64,000 bases of DNA, from the NCBI RefSeq assembly GCF_022843985.1, contig NZ_JALHMP010000001.1:1-64000 (forward strand), written 5' to 3'. A program made the translations under genes and the position numbers. This DNA comes from Phreatobacter sp. (GTDB lineage Bacteria > Pseudomonadota > Alphaproteobacteria > Rhizobiales > Phreatobacteraceae). Below are positions 1 to 7,702 of the stretch, piece after piece; the stretch's first letter is position 1, and every line of letters begins with the position of its first letter. Under the pieces are notes generated by a model. The model ran no database searches, was not told the origin of the DNA, and saw only the letters and a program-made list of their open reading frames with translations.

Positions 1-15
1 ACGCTCTTCCGATCT
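1..15 (+). other. Residual Illumina sequencing adapter
   Basis: The first 15 bases (ACGCTCTTCCGATCT) are identical to the 3' end of the standard Illumina read-1 adapter. They lie inside the reading frame of the first gene and add nonsense to its C-terminal side. They mark a contig end rather than genomic sequence. Confidence 0.93.
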
Positions 16-750
16 CGACTGCCAGCTCAACCGCGTCCCGGCGGGCGGAGCGACGGCAGCCACCCGCTGCGGCGGAACGCTGATCGCCTGGGTTGCCACC
101 CGGCGCGGCTGGTCGGCCACCGCAGGCTGGCGCACCAGATCGGTCGACGGGCGCACCGGCGCCGGGATCGCGGTGGCAGCGGGCTGGGTCGCTGCGGCCA
201 TCGAATAGGTGGGAATGACGACGTTCTGCCCAGAGGCGAAGGGCTGGTTGCCGGCGATACCGTTGGCCTGGGCGATGGCGCCGGCGGGAACGCCATAGCG
301 GCGCGACAGGACGTCGGGCGTGTCGCCCGGCGCCGCCGTGATGGTCGTGCCGCCGGTGGCCGACCAGGCGCCGCGGCCCGGCGCGGCCGAAGCCGCCGCC
401 ATTTGCCGCACGGCCGGCGTTGCCGGACTGGAAGAGCCGAAGGGCTGGCGAGGCGTGACGGTTCCCGTGGTCAGACCGGCATCGGCACCCTGGCCGAAGG
501 GTGCCTCCCCCTGCGGGATGCCGGCCGGCGGCTGTGCGACAACGAAGTCGCTGGCGGGGAGCGGCTGCGTTTCGACCCGCGCGACGGGCGCGGCCTCGAC
601 CTGTCGGGGCGGCGCGCTGCCGGCCACCTGCCGCGACGTGAAGGGGTTCTGATCAAACCGGGCGACGTCAGCGCTGCAGGCGGCGCCGAGACCGGACACC
701 GCGATGACGAGGACGAGCCGGGACAAACCGGGGAACGCACGAGGACGCAT
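16..750 (-). CDS. LysM-domain lipoprotein, NlpD/M23-type, C-terminus missing
   Basis: This is the N-terminal ~245 residues of an envelope protein cut off by the contig end. It opens with a short hydrophobic leader and a lipobox (LGAAC, Cys about residue 25), so it is probably lipidated. A long Pro/Ala/Gln-rich linker follows, then a LysM module (about residues 145-190, around GDTPDVLSRRYGV and GQNVVIP) that would bind peptidoglycan, then more Pro-rich linker. The usual C-terminal M23 (LytM) domain would lie beyond the contig edge and cannot be confirmed. It is the last gene of the serS-surE-pcm series, the usual place for an NlpD-like amidase activator. The frame stays open to base 16. The gap of 94 bases to pcm may hold its own promoter. 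Confidence 0.8.
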
Positions 751-844
751 GGCTACTCTCACGCGGTACGCAACAAGTGACGCGCTGATTTATGCCCTGT
801 TCAGGTTAAGGTTCGGTTTGCAACGCAGGGCATCCGCCGGAAAA

Positions 845-1492
845 TCACAGCCGGCGGGCCACGCCATGGACGGCCGGGTCGACCTGGGCGACGGCAAAGG
901 CGGTGCGGGCCACCTGCGAATCCGCCTTGCCGGTCCGGACGATAACCCCGGCGGTCAGAGGCACCACCATGACGCCGTCCGGGGCGAGCTGGGCGAGGAG
1001 ATGCGGCGGCGGATCGGACGCGGCACAGGTCAGGATGATCCGGTCATAGGGGGCGCGCTGGGCGTGCCCGTTGAAGCCGTCGCCGAAGATGGTCTCGACC
1101 ATGTCATAGCCGAGCGCCCGCAGGCGCAGATGGGCGGCGTCGGCGAGGGTCCGCCACCGCTCCACCGTCACGACGCTGGCCGCCATGCGGCCGAGGATCG
1201 CCGCCGCATAGCCCGAACCGGTGCCGATGTGGAGGACGCGATGGTCGGGCGCGACGTCGAGCGCGTCGAGCATGGTCGCCAGCAGCGTCGGCCGCAGGAT
1301 CGACTGGCCCATGGCGATCGGCAGGGCGACATCCTCATCGGCCAGGGAAAAGTGGCGCTCGTCGAGGAATGGCACCCGCGGCACCTGTTCCATCGCCTTG
1401 AGCACGCGGCGGTCCGACAGGCCGGACTGGCGCAGCATGAGGACGAATTCCGCAGCGGCCAGGAAATGATCCGGTCCAGGCGCCGCGTTCAT
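845..1492 (-). CDS. pcm: Protein-L-isoaspartate O-methyltransferase family protein
   Basis: This is a 215-aa class I SAM methyltransferase of the PCMT family, which methylates isoaspartyl residues in damaged proteins in the cytosol. The SAM-binding glycine loop is clear (HIGTGSGY, residues 88-95), as is the preceding family segment (LPIAMGQSILRP, residues 57-68). In classical Pcm the segment after GQ reads T/S-I-S-Q-P; here it reads SILRP, so the conserved active-site Ser is not in its usual place. That marks a divergent subfamily. The start lies 8 bases after the surE stop, so the two genes are co-transcribed. The serS-surE-pcm order supports the family call; the substrate is less certain. 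Confidence 0.85.
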   Translation of the reverse strand: MNAAPGPDHFLAAAEFVLMLRQSGLSDRRVLKAMEQVPRVPFLDERHFSLADEDVALPIAMGQSILRPTLLATMLDALDVAPDHRVLHIGTGSGYAAAILGRMAASVVTVERWRTLADAAHLRLRALGYDMVETIFGDGFNGHAQRAPYDRIILTCAASDPPPHLLAQLAPDGVMVVPLTAGVIVRTGKADSQVARTAFAVAQVDPAVHGVARRL

Positions 1493-1500
1493 CGCCGCTC

Positions 1501-2283
1501 TCAGGTGCCGGGGGCGCGGTCGCCGGCGAAGACGGCGGCGAGGCGCGTCATCGTCGGTTCGTCGGTCATGTTGATCTCAAGCGGGGTGACCGAGACATAG
1601 CCCTCGGCCATGGCCCACAGATCGGTGCCGTTCTCGATCCGGTGACGGTTGCGGACGAAAGCGATCCAGTAATAGGGGTTGCCGCGGCCGTCATGGCGCG
1701 GGTCGATGGTCAGGATTTCCTGGTCGCGCCGCCCCTGCGCCGTCACCTGGATGCCACGCACCTGATCGGGACTGCGGTTGGGAAAGTTGACGTTGATCAG
1801 CGAGCCCGGCCGCAATCCCTCCTCGAGAATGGTGCGGATGATGCCGGGCGCATGGGCCTCGGCGGTCTCGTAGGGCACGCTATGGCGGCTCTCGGGCCCA
1901 TAGGCCTGGGACAGGGCGATCGAGGGAATGCCGAGGATCGTCCCCTCCATGGCCCCGGCGATCGTCCCGGAATAGCCGACATCCTCGGCGACATTCTGGC
2001 CACGGTTGACGCCGGAAATCACCAGGTCGGGTCCCTCCCCCGCCATGATGTGCTTCACCGCCATGATGACGCAATCGGTGGGCGTGCCGCGCACGGCATA
2101 GCGCTGCTCGCCGACCTCGCGCAGGCGCAGGGGGTCGTTCAGGGACAGCGAATGCGAGACGCCGGACTGGTCGGTCTCCGGCGCCACGACCCAGACGTCG
2201 TCCGACAGGGTGCGGGCAATCCTCTCGGCGGCGAGAAGGCCGGGAGCATGGATGCCGTCGTCATTGGTGACCAGGATGCGCAT
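1501..2283 (-). CDS. surE: 5'/3'-nucleotidase SurE
   Basis: SurE is a metal-dependent nucleoside monophosphate phosphatase of 260 aa, the usual length. The N-terminal VTNDDGIHAPG motif carries the metal-binding Asp8-Asp9. Ser40 (in PETDQSGVSHS) and Asn93 (in SGVNRGQN) are the other expected metal or phosphate ligands. The start codon overlaps the serS stop (TGATG), implying translational coupling. It sits between serS and pcm in the standard alphaproteobacterial stress/housekeeping operon. Confidence 0.96.
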   Translation of the reverse strand: MRILVTNDDGIHAPGLLAAERIARTLSDDVWVVAPETDQSGVSHSLSLNDPLRLREVGEQRYAVRGTPTDCVIMAVKHIMAGEGPDLVISGVNRGQNVAEDVGYSGTIAGAMEGTILGIPSIALSQAYGPESRHSVPYETAEAHAPGIIRTILEEGLRPGSLINVNFPNRSPDQVRGIQVTAQGRRDQEILTIDPRHDGRGNPYYWIAFVRNRHRIENGTDLWAMAEGYVSVTPLEINMTDEPTMTRLAAVFAGDRAPGT

Positions 2284-3572
2284 CAGGCTTTCTCGATCAG
2301 GGTGAGGCCGCCCATATAGGGCTGGAGGACGGCAGGAACCGCAATCCCCCCGCCCGCCTGCTGGTAGGTTTCCATGACGGCGATCAGCGCCCGGCCGACG
2401 GCCGTGCCGGAGCCGTTCAGCGTATGGACGAATTGCGGCGCCGGCTGCCTGCTGTCGGTCGCCTTCGGCCGGTAGCGGGCATTCATCCGCCGGGCCTGGA
2501 AATCACCGCAGACCGAGCAGGAGGAGATCTCGCGGAAGGCCTTCTGGCCCGGCAGCCAGACCTCGATATCGTAGGTCTTGCGCGCCGAGAATCCCATGTC
2601 GCCGGTGCAGAGCGTCACCACCCGGTAGTGCAGGTCGAGGCGCTTCAGCACCTCCTCGGCGCAGGCGAGCATGCGCTCGTGCTCGTCGATCGCCTGTTCG
2701 GGCGCGGTGATGGAGACGAGTTCCACCTTGAGGAACTGGTGCTGGCGCAGCATGCCGCGGGTGTCGCGGCCGGCGGCGCCGGCCTCCGAGCGGAAACACG
2801 GGGTGGCTGCGGTCAGCCGCAGCGGCAGCACGTCCTCGGCAACGATCTCCTGGGCGACGATATTGGTCAGCGTCACCTCGGCGGTCGGCGTGAGCCACAA
2901 TCCCTCGCGCGTGACGAACATGTCGTCCGCCGCCTTCGGCAACTGGCCGGTGCCATAGACGGCGGCGTCCTTCACCAGGACCGGCGGATTGATCTCGGTA
3001 TAGCCGTGGGTGTCGGTGTGCAGGTCGAGCATGAACTGGGCGAGAGCCCGTTCCATGCGCGCCAGATGTTTCTTCAGGAGGACGAAGCGGGCGCCTGAGA
3101 GTTTCGCGGCGGTCTCGAAATCCATCTGCCCGAGGGCTTCGCCGAGTTCGAAATGCTCCTTCGCCCCGTCGATGGGCCGCGGCGCGCCGAACCGGTGGTG
3201 TTCGACATTGGCGGCCTCGTCCGGACCGACCGGCACATCCGCCAGCGGCAGGTTGGGAATGATCTCGAGGGCGGCCGTGAGATCGGCACTGGCTGCCTTT
3301 TCCGCCACCTCCGCCTCGGCCATCCGGTCCTTCAGAGCGGCGACCTCGGCCTTCAGGGCATCGGCGCGGGCCATGTCCTTCTGGCCCATGGCCTGGCCGA
3401 TCTCCTTGGAGGCGGCGTTGCGGCGCTCCTGGGCGGCCTGCAGCGTCGAGACCGCCGCCTTGCGGGCATCGTCCAGGGCCAGCAGGGAGGCGGACAATGC
3501 GGCGAGTCCACGGGTGGCGAGGCCGGCGTCGAAGGCCTCCGGATTGTCCCTGATCCAGCGAATGTCGTGCAT
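2283..3572 (-). CDS. serS: Seryl-tRNA synthetase
   Basis: This class II synthetase charges tRNA-Ser and is 429 aa long. The N-terminal helical arm is visible as a charged coiled coil (about residues 30-105). Motif 2 ([15 protein letters not shown]) and motif 3 ([16 protein letters not shown]) are intact. The chosen ATG opens [15 protein letters not shown], the usual SerS N-terminus; an in-frame upstream extension has no homology-like features. It is the first gene of the serS-surE-pcm operon. A second, truncated SerRS-like enzyme lies at 8900-9817 and has a different job. Confidence 0.98.
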   Translation of the reverse strand: MHDIRWIRDNPEAFDAGLATRGLAALSASLLALDDARKAAVSTLQAAQERRNAASKEIGQAMGQKDMARADALKAEVAALKDRMAEAEVAEKAASADLTAALEIIPNLPLADVPVGPDEAANVEHHRFGAPRPIDGAKEHFELGEALGQMDFETAAKLSGARFVLLKKHLARMERALAQFMLDLHTDTHGYTEINPPVLVKDAAVYGTGQLPKAADDMFVTREGLWLTPTAEVTLTNIVAQEIVAEDVLPLRLTAATPCFRSEAGAAGRDTRGMLRQHQFLKVELVSITAPEQAIDEHERMLACAEEVLKRLDLHYRVVTLCTGDMGFSARKTYDIEVWLPGQKAFREISSCSVCGDFQARRMNARYRPKATDSRQPAPQFVHTLNGSGTAVGRALIAVMETYQQAGGGIAVPAVLQPYMGGLTLIEKA

Positions 3573-3676
3573 GGTCGTCCCGCAGTCTGCGCGTGGCGGA
3601 TTCTCGGCCGAAACCACCGTGCAAGCGGCTTAAGCGAGCGCCATCGTCAAGGCAAGCGCGCGTCTGTGCCGTTGCG

Positions 3677-4366
3677 TCAGGCCTCGAAGGGAAAACGGGC
3701 GAGGATGCTGAACCGCGCGGCCCTGTCGATCTGGCGGAACAGGCAGAGGGCATCGACCGCCAGCGGCGCAGCGATGGCACGATAATGCTCTGCCAGGGCC
3801 GCCGCGACCGGCTCGCGCCGGGCGTCCTCCAGACGGCCGGTCAGCGTCATGTGGAAGCGGAAGTCGGCGAAGACGTAGGGATAGCCCCAGGCCGCGAGCT
3901 GGGCGATCTGCCGGTCCGACAGCGGCGAGCGCATGCGTCGCGCCCGGTCGGCCTCGGTGAGCGGGGCCCGGAAGACATCGAACGCGCGCACGCAATCGGC
4001 AGCGAGTGCGTCGAGCGGATCGCAATCGCCGTCGGGGACGAGAGCGACAAAGGCCCCGAGCAGCGCGACCTTCAGCTGCGGGACCGTGAAGGCCTGCCGC
4101 CTTTCGGCGAACAGCATGGCGGCCTCGATGAGATCGGCCTCGCCGGCGCCGTCAGCGAGAGCGAAGGGCGCCTTCAGCGTGCCGTGGAACCCATAGCGGC
4201 GCGGATCCTCGGTCATCGCCGGCCAGTCGGGCGCATCGCAGGGCGCGCCGGCGGGAAAGGGCCGGTCGGCGGCCGCGGCGGCGTCATAGCCGATGACGGA
4301 GGAGCCGAACCGCCAGAGCGGCGTCTCGGGCGCCGGCGCGGCGTAAAGGGCATAACGGGCGGTCAT
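3677..4366 (-). CDS. DUF1045 family protein (2H phosphoesterase-like)
   Basis: This 229-aa protein carries two HxT motifs about 100 residues apart (FHGTLKAP near residue 60 and FHMTLTG near residue 165), the signature of the 2H phosphoesterase fold. This matches the DUF1045 family, often annotated as a putative phosphonate metabolism protein because of its linkage to phn genes elsewhere. No phn gene is nearby, so a phosphonate role is not supported here. It stands alone, divergent from mnmA. Substrate unknown. Confidence 0.82.
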   Translation of the reverse strand: MTARYALYAAPAPETPLWRFGSSVIGYDAAAAADRPFPAGAPCDAPDWPAMTEDPRRYGFHGTLKAPFALADGAGEADLIEAAMLFAERRQAFTVPQLKVALLGAFVALVPDGDCDPLDALAADCVRAFDVFRAPLTEADRARRMRSPLSDRQIAQLAAWGYPYVFADFRFHMTLTGRLEDARREPVAAALAEHYRAIAAPLAVDALCLFRQIDRAARFSILARFPFEA

Positions 4367-4454
4367 GGGCCGGTGTTAGCGGGCGAAGGCGACCGGCTCA
4401 AGACCCTTGGCCGCGCCGGCGTCGCTGCAATCGGACGATCCCGCGAGCGAATGC

Positions 4455-4483
4455 TTTGCGGCGGCGGCGGCGCAGACTATATA
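4455..4483 (+). promoter_or_regulatory. Candidate sigma-70 promoter of mnmA
   Basis: A TATATA -10 hexamer (4478-4483) lies 27 bases before the mnmA start, with a weak -35 (TTTGCG) 17 bases upstream. It sits in a GC-rich gap between divergent genes. Assigned by eye only. Confidence 0.35.
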
Positions 4484-4510
4484 GCGCGCTCAGACGAGAA
4501 ACCCCGCGCG

Positions 4511-5680
4511 ATGCTCAACAGCCTCGATATCGACAAGCCCCCCGCCGCGACCCGCGTCGTCGTCGCCATGTCCGGCGGCGTCGATTCGTCGGTTGTCGCC
4601 GGGCTGATGGCCGAACAGGGCTACGATGTCGTCGGCGTGACGCTGCAGCTCTACGACCATGGCGCGGCGATCCACCGCAAGGGCGCCTGCTGCGCCGGCC
4701 AGGACATCCACGACGCCCGGCGCGTCGCCGAAAGCCTCGGCATCCCCCATTACGTCCTCGATTACGAGGAGCGGTTCAGGAAGGCGGTGATCGACCGCTT
4801 CGCCCAGTCCTATGCCGATGGCGAGACGCCGATCCCCTGCATCGACTGCAACCGCCATGTGAAATTCACCGATCTCCTCGAAACGGCGCGCGATCTCGGC
4901 GCCGACGCCCTGGCGACGGGCCATTATGTGTCGAGCCGTCCCGGCGTCCATGGCCGGCGGGCGCTCTACCAGCCGGTCGATGCCGACCGCGACCAGAGCT
5001 ATTTCCTCTTCGCCACGACACCGGCCCAGCTCGATCTGCTGCGCTTCCCGCTCGGCACCATGACCAAGCCCGAAACCCGGGAGCACGCGCGTCGCTTCGG
5101 CCTCGCCATCGCCGACAAGGCCGACAGCCAGGACATCTGCTTCGTCCCCACCGGGCGCTACACGTCGATCGTCGAGAAGCTGAAGCCCGAGGCGGCGGAA
5201 GCCGGTGATATCGTCCATGTCGACGGACGGGTTCTCGGCCGCCACGAGGGCGTCATGCGCTTCACAGTCGGCCAGCGGCGCGGCATCGGCATCGCCGCGC
5301 AGGAGCCGCTCTATGTGGTCGGCCTTGATGCCGGGCGACGGCACGTCATCGTCGGCCCGCGCGAGGCCCTGGCCATCCATGCGGTGACCCTGCGCGACTT
5401 CAACTGGCTCGGCGACGCAGCGCTGGCCGAGGGCGAGACGCTCGCCTGTTTCGCCAAGGTGCGGTCGACGCGGCCGCCACGGCCGGCGCGGCTGCGCCTG
5501 GTCGACGGCGAGGTCGAGATCGTCCTTCTCGACGGCGAGGATGGCGTCGCCCCCGGCCAGGCCTGCGTGCTCTATGACGGCGCCGACGGCATGGCACGGG
5601 TGCTCGGCGGCGGGTTCATCCGCCGACGCCAGGCGCCGGACCTGAGGCGTACCGAGACCACGCTTCAGGCCATGATCTGA
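4511..5680 (+). CDS. mnmA: tRNA-specific 2-thiouridylase MnmA
   Basis: MnmA thiolates the wobble uridine (s2U34) of tRNA-Lys, -Glu and -Gln. The protein is 389 aa. It has the PP-loop (SGGVDSS, residues 21-27), the catalytic Cys in PCIDCN and the second Cys in SQDICF, plus the [10 protein letters not shown] segment. The chosen ATG gives a short N-terminal lead before the PP-loop; the open frame continues far upstream but there it overlaps the DUF1045 and serS genes in antisense and is not coding. The methyltransferase at 5692 follows 11 bases later, suggesting one transcript. Confidence 0.97.
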   Translation: MLNSLDIDKPPAATRVVVAMSGGVDSSVVAGLMAEQGYDVVGVTLQLYDHGAAIHRKGACCAGQDIHDARRVAESLGIPHYVLDYEERFRKAVIDRFAQSYADGETPIPCIDCNRHVKFTDLLETARDLGADALATGHYVSSRPGVHGRRALYQPVDADRDQSYFLFATTPAQLDLLRFPLGTMTKPETREHARRFGLAIADKADSQDICFVPTGRYTSIVEKLKPEAAEAGDIVHVDGRVLGRHEGVMRFTVGQRRGIGIAAQEPLYVVGLDAGRRHVIVGPREALAIHAVTLRDFNWLGDAALAEGETLACFAKVRSTRPPRPARLRLVDGEVEIVLLDGEDGVAPGQACVLYDGADGMARVLGGGFIRRRQAPDLRRTETTLQAMI

Positions 5681-5691
5681 CCGGAGTTTCC

Positions 5692-6333
5692 ATGCCAGCC
5701 GCCGAGCTCGACGCCCAGTCCATCCAGAAGGCCTATGCGCGCTGGGCGCCGATCTATGATCCGATCTTCGGCAGGATCACGACCACCGGCCGCAAGGCCG
5801 CGGTGGCGGCGGCCTCGCGCGTCGGCGGGCGTATCCTGGAGGTCGGCGTGGGCACCGGCATCGCCCTGCCCGACTACGGCGCCAACTGCCGTGTCATCGG
5901 ACTGGACCTGTCCTTCGACATGCTGCGCATCGCCCGCAAGCGCGTCGACGAGGGGCTGACCAATGTCGAGGGCATCCTGCAGATGGATGCCGGACGGCTG
6001 GCCTTCGGCGATGCCAGCTTCGACTGCGTCGTGGCGATGTACCTGATCACCGTGGTGCCGGACCCGGAAGGCGTGATGGCCGAGCTGAACCGCGTCTGCA
6101 AGCCCGGCGGCGAGGTCATCCTCGTCAACCATTTCGCCGCCGAGGGCGGGCTGCGGGCCTGGATCGAGAAGGCCGCCGCGCCCTTCGGCGACAAGCTGGG
6201 CTGGCACCCCGACTTCTCCTTCGACCGCGTCATGGGCGAGAAGGACCTGACCCTGGTCGAGAAGAAGCCGGCCGGTTTCGGCGGGCTGTTCACGCAGGTG
6301 CGTTTCAAGAAGGCCGCCGCAGCGACCGTCTAG
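5692..6333 (+). CDS. UbiE/PmtA-like class I SAM-dependent methyltransferase
   Basis: This 213-aa methyltransferase has the N-terminal YARWAPIYDPIFG segment and the SAM loop (ILEVGVGTGIALP, near residue 50). It resembles the Rhodobacter-type phosphatidylethanolamine N-methyltransferase PmtA, which makes phosphatidylcholine. PmtA is my preferred reading because of length and the N-terminal motif, but UbiE-like enzymes share these features, so no symbol is given. It is probably co-transcribed with mnmA. Its TAG stop overlaps, on the opposite strand, the TAG stop of the cytochrome c gene in the palindrome CTAG (6330-6333). Confidence 0.8.
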   Translation: MPAAELDAQSIQKAYARWAPIYDPIFGRITTTGRKAAVAAASRVGGRILEVGVGTGIALPDYGANCRVIGLDLSFDMLRIARKRVDEGLTNVEGILQMDAGRLAFGDASFDCVVAMYLITVVPDPEGVMAELNRVCKPGGEVILVNHFAAEGGLRAWIEKAAAPFGDKLGWHPDFSFDRVMGEKDLTLVEKKPAGFGGLFTQVRFKKAAAATV

Positions 6334-6656
6334 CGCCGCGGCTGCGGCTGGCGGCGCTGCAGCCAGAGGAGATAGGCGAGCACGTCCTGCTTCTCGTTCT
6401 CGAACAACCGGAAGGTTGTCATGGGGAAGTGGTCCTCGTGCAGCAGCCGGTTGAAGTAGGCCGCGTCCCGGCCCGGCCGCCTCACGATCGCCTCATAGGA
6501 CGCCGCCATGCCCGGGCGCGGGGGCTGGCCGGCTCTCAGATGGCAAAGACGACACCATTCATCGACAACCCGCTTTCCGCGTCCCGGCGCGTCCGTGGCG
6601 CCTGCCGGCATGATCGCCAGGAGCAGCACCGCGGCTGCCACCATCTTCGTTGTCAT
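6330..6656 (-). CDS. Small secreted class I cytochrome c
   Basis: This 108-aa protein has a signal peptide (residues 1-21, ending AGATDA), a haem c attachment motif CRLCH (residues 35-39) and a likely distal ligand Met in HFPMTTF (Met79). That is the layout of a periplasmic monohaem cytochrome c. The chosen ATG gives a proper signal peptide. It is convergent with the methyltransferase and has no redox partner gene beside it, so its electron donor and acceptor are unknown. Confidence 0.85.
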   Translation of the reverse strand: MTTKMVAAAVLLLAIMPAGATDAPGRGKRVVDEWCRLCHLRAGQPPRPGMAASYEAIVRRPGRDAAYFNRLLHEDHFPMTTFRLFENEKQDVLAYLLWLQRRQPQPRR

Positions 6657-6784
6657 GGGTTGTCCCCGTGCCGCATGGGGCGATGATGCCCGCTTTCGGC
6701 CGGCCCCCCATTGAGGCGTCTCAATTTCGCGGGACCGGCATCCCGCCTTGTCGGTCACCGCATCAATCGACGTCTCGGGAGCGC

Positions 6785-6813
6785 TTGACACCCCTTCGGC
6801 CCGGACCTTATAT
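6785..6813 (+). promoter_or_regulatory. Near-consensus sigma-70 promoter of tRNA-Met
   Basis: TTGACA (6785-6790) and TTATAT (6808-6813) are separated by exactly 17 bases. Initiation would fall near 6820, about 37 bases before the tRNA. It is one of the strongest promoter matches I saw in the window. Confidence 0.75.
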
Positions 6814-6856
6814 CCGCGCTCTCGCGGGCCGGTGCTCCGGTTCGCATGCCCTTTGG

Positions 6857-6933
6857 GGCGGGGTAGCTCAGTTGGTGAGAGCGCAGGATTCATAACCCTG
6901 AGGTCGGCAGTTCGACTCTGCCTCCCGCTACCA
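6857..6933 (+). tRNA. tRNA-Met (CAT), elongator type
   Basis: This is a 77-nt cloverleaf with the acceptor stem 6857-6863 / 6923-6929, D arm from 6866, an anticodon loop with CAT at 6891-6893, T arm 6906-6922, and an encoded CCA end (6931-6933). The G1-U72 pair and the lack of three stacked G-C pairs at the base of the anticodon stem argue against an initiator tRNA. A tRNA-Ile2 with lysidine-modified CAT cannot be fully excluded by eye. The last anticodon stem pair is an A-C mismatch. Confidence 0.93.
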
Positions 6934-7448
6934 AACGGCCATGAGGCCTGACGTCCGTCCAACGGCGGGCCGCGCCCGACAAACCTTCATCAGTTCCGTG
7001 GCCCGGCCATGAGTGGCAGCTGAGCCCTCCAGGCAGGTCCCTTCAGGCGACGACTGCGGCCGTCCCGCCGGGGGTCGCTGCGGCGCGGCATGCCAGCCTC
7101 GCGGACGGGCTCCGTTTTGGCACAGGCCATCCTTGCCAGTTCGTTAAGGCCCCGTAGCGGCCGCTCCGAAATGACGTGATTGCCATGGCCGAGATAGACA
7201 AAAGGCGGCGAAAACAGCCGGATCGCGTCATTTACCCCACGGCGTCGTTCTTGCTGCAGGGCAACCGAGACCGTCGTGATGTCCCTCGGGGAAACAGCGC
7301 CCGGCAGGCCCCGCAACGGGCAGCCCGGCGCAACCCTCCCGCAAGGGCAAGCGCGGTTAACGCTATCGGTAATCAAACGTTGATTGCCTCGTTCAAATGC
7401 AACACACCGGTCCCGGGAACGGGGATCGGCTCCAAGGAGCGATCCGAT
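6934..7448. other. Intergenic region between tRNA-Met and the carrier-protein operon
   Basis: These 515 bases hold no convincing gene. Short open frames on both strands lack sensible composition and ribosome sites. It must contain the promoter of the operon starting at 7449. The only structured element I found is the palindrome at 7368-7388. Confidence 0.6.
7368..7388. promoter_or_regulatory. Palindrome upstream of the carrier-protein operon (candidate operator)
   Basis: GGtAATCAAacgTTGATTgCC is an inverted repeat: AATCAA/TTGATT pair perfectly around a 3-base centre, and GG/CC continue outside one mismatch. It lies 60 bases before the start of the first gene of the 7449-15007 operon, in an AT-richer patch. 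This is consistent with a dimeric repressor or activator site; the regulator is unknown. Confidence 0.4.
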
Positions 7449-7700
7449 ATGAACATTCAGATTCGAGAGATCATCGCACGCGCAGTGGAACTGCCGGGTG
7501 GTGTCGGTGACCTGGTCGACACCAGCGATCTCTACGAGGCCGGAATGACCTCGTTCGGATCGGTCCAGCTCATGCTGGCGCTCGAGGAAGCCTTCGACGT
7601 CGAGTTTCCCGAGCGGATGCTGAACCGCCGGCTCTTCTCCTCCATCGCCACGATCCGCGCTGCTCTCGAAGAGCTGCGTTCCGAGAGCGTCGGGGGCTGA
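7449..7700 (+). CDS. Acyl carrier protein-like (putative aminoacyl carrier protein)
   Basis: This is an 83-aa four-helix carrier protein. The phosphopantetheine site reads GMTSFGSV: by alignment with the canonical D-S-L, Ser35 would carry the 4'-phosphopantetheine arm and the usual Asp is Thr34. The following helix (LMLALEEAFDVEFPE) is typical of acyl carrier proteins. The context argues against fatty-acid synthesis: it is followed 2 bases later by a flavoprotein gene and then by a seryl-tRNA-synthetase-like amino acid:[carrier protein] ligase, whose cognate carrier it most likely is. The ATG at 7449 gives the normal length. Confidence 0.87.
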   Translation: MNIQIREIIARAVELPGGVGDLVDTSDLYEAGMTSFGSVQLMLALEEAFDVEFPERMLNRRLFSSIATIRAALEELRSESVGG

Positions 7701-7702
7701 TC

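Noticed and set aside
3593-4510. N-terminal extension of mnmA
   Set aside because: It would run antisense through the DUF1045 gene and has no MnmA-like sequence; the ATG at 4511 gives the family length.
6990-7376. Minus-strand frame between tRNA-Met and the carrier-protein gene
   Set aside because: No ribosome site, no recognisable domain, and Arg/Pro/Gly-rich composition typical of random GC-rich frames.
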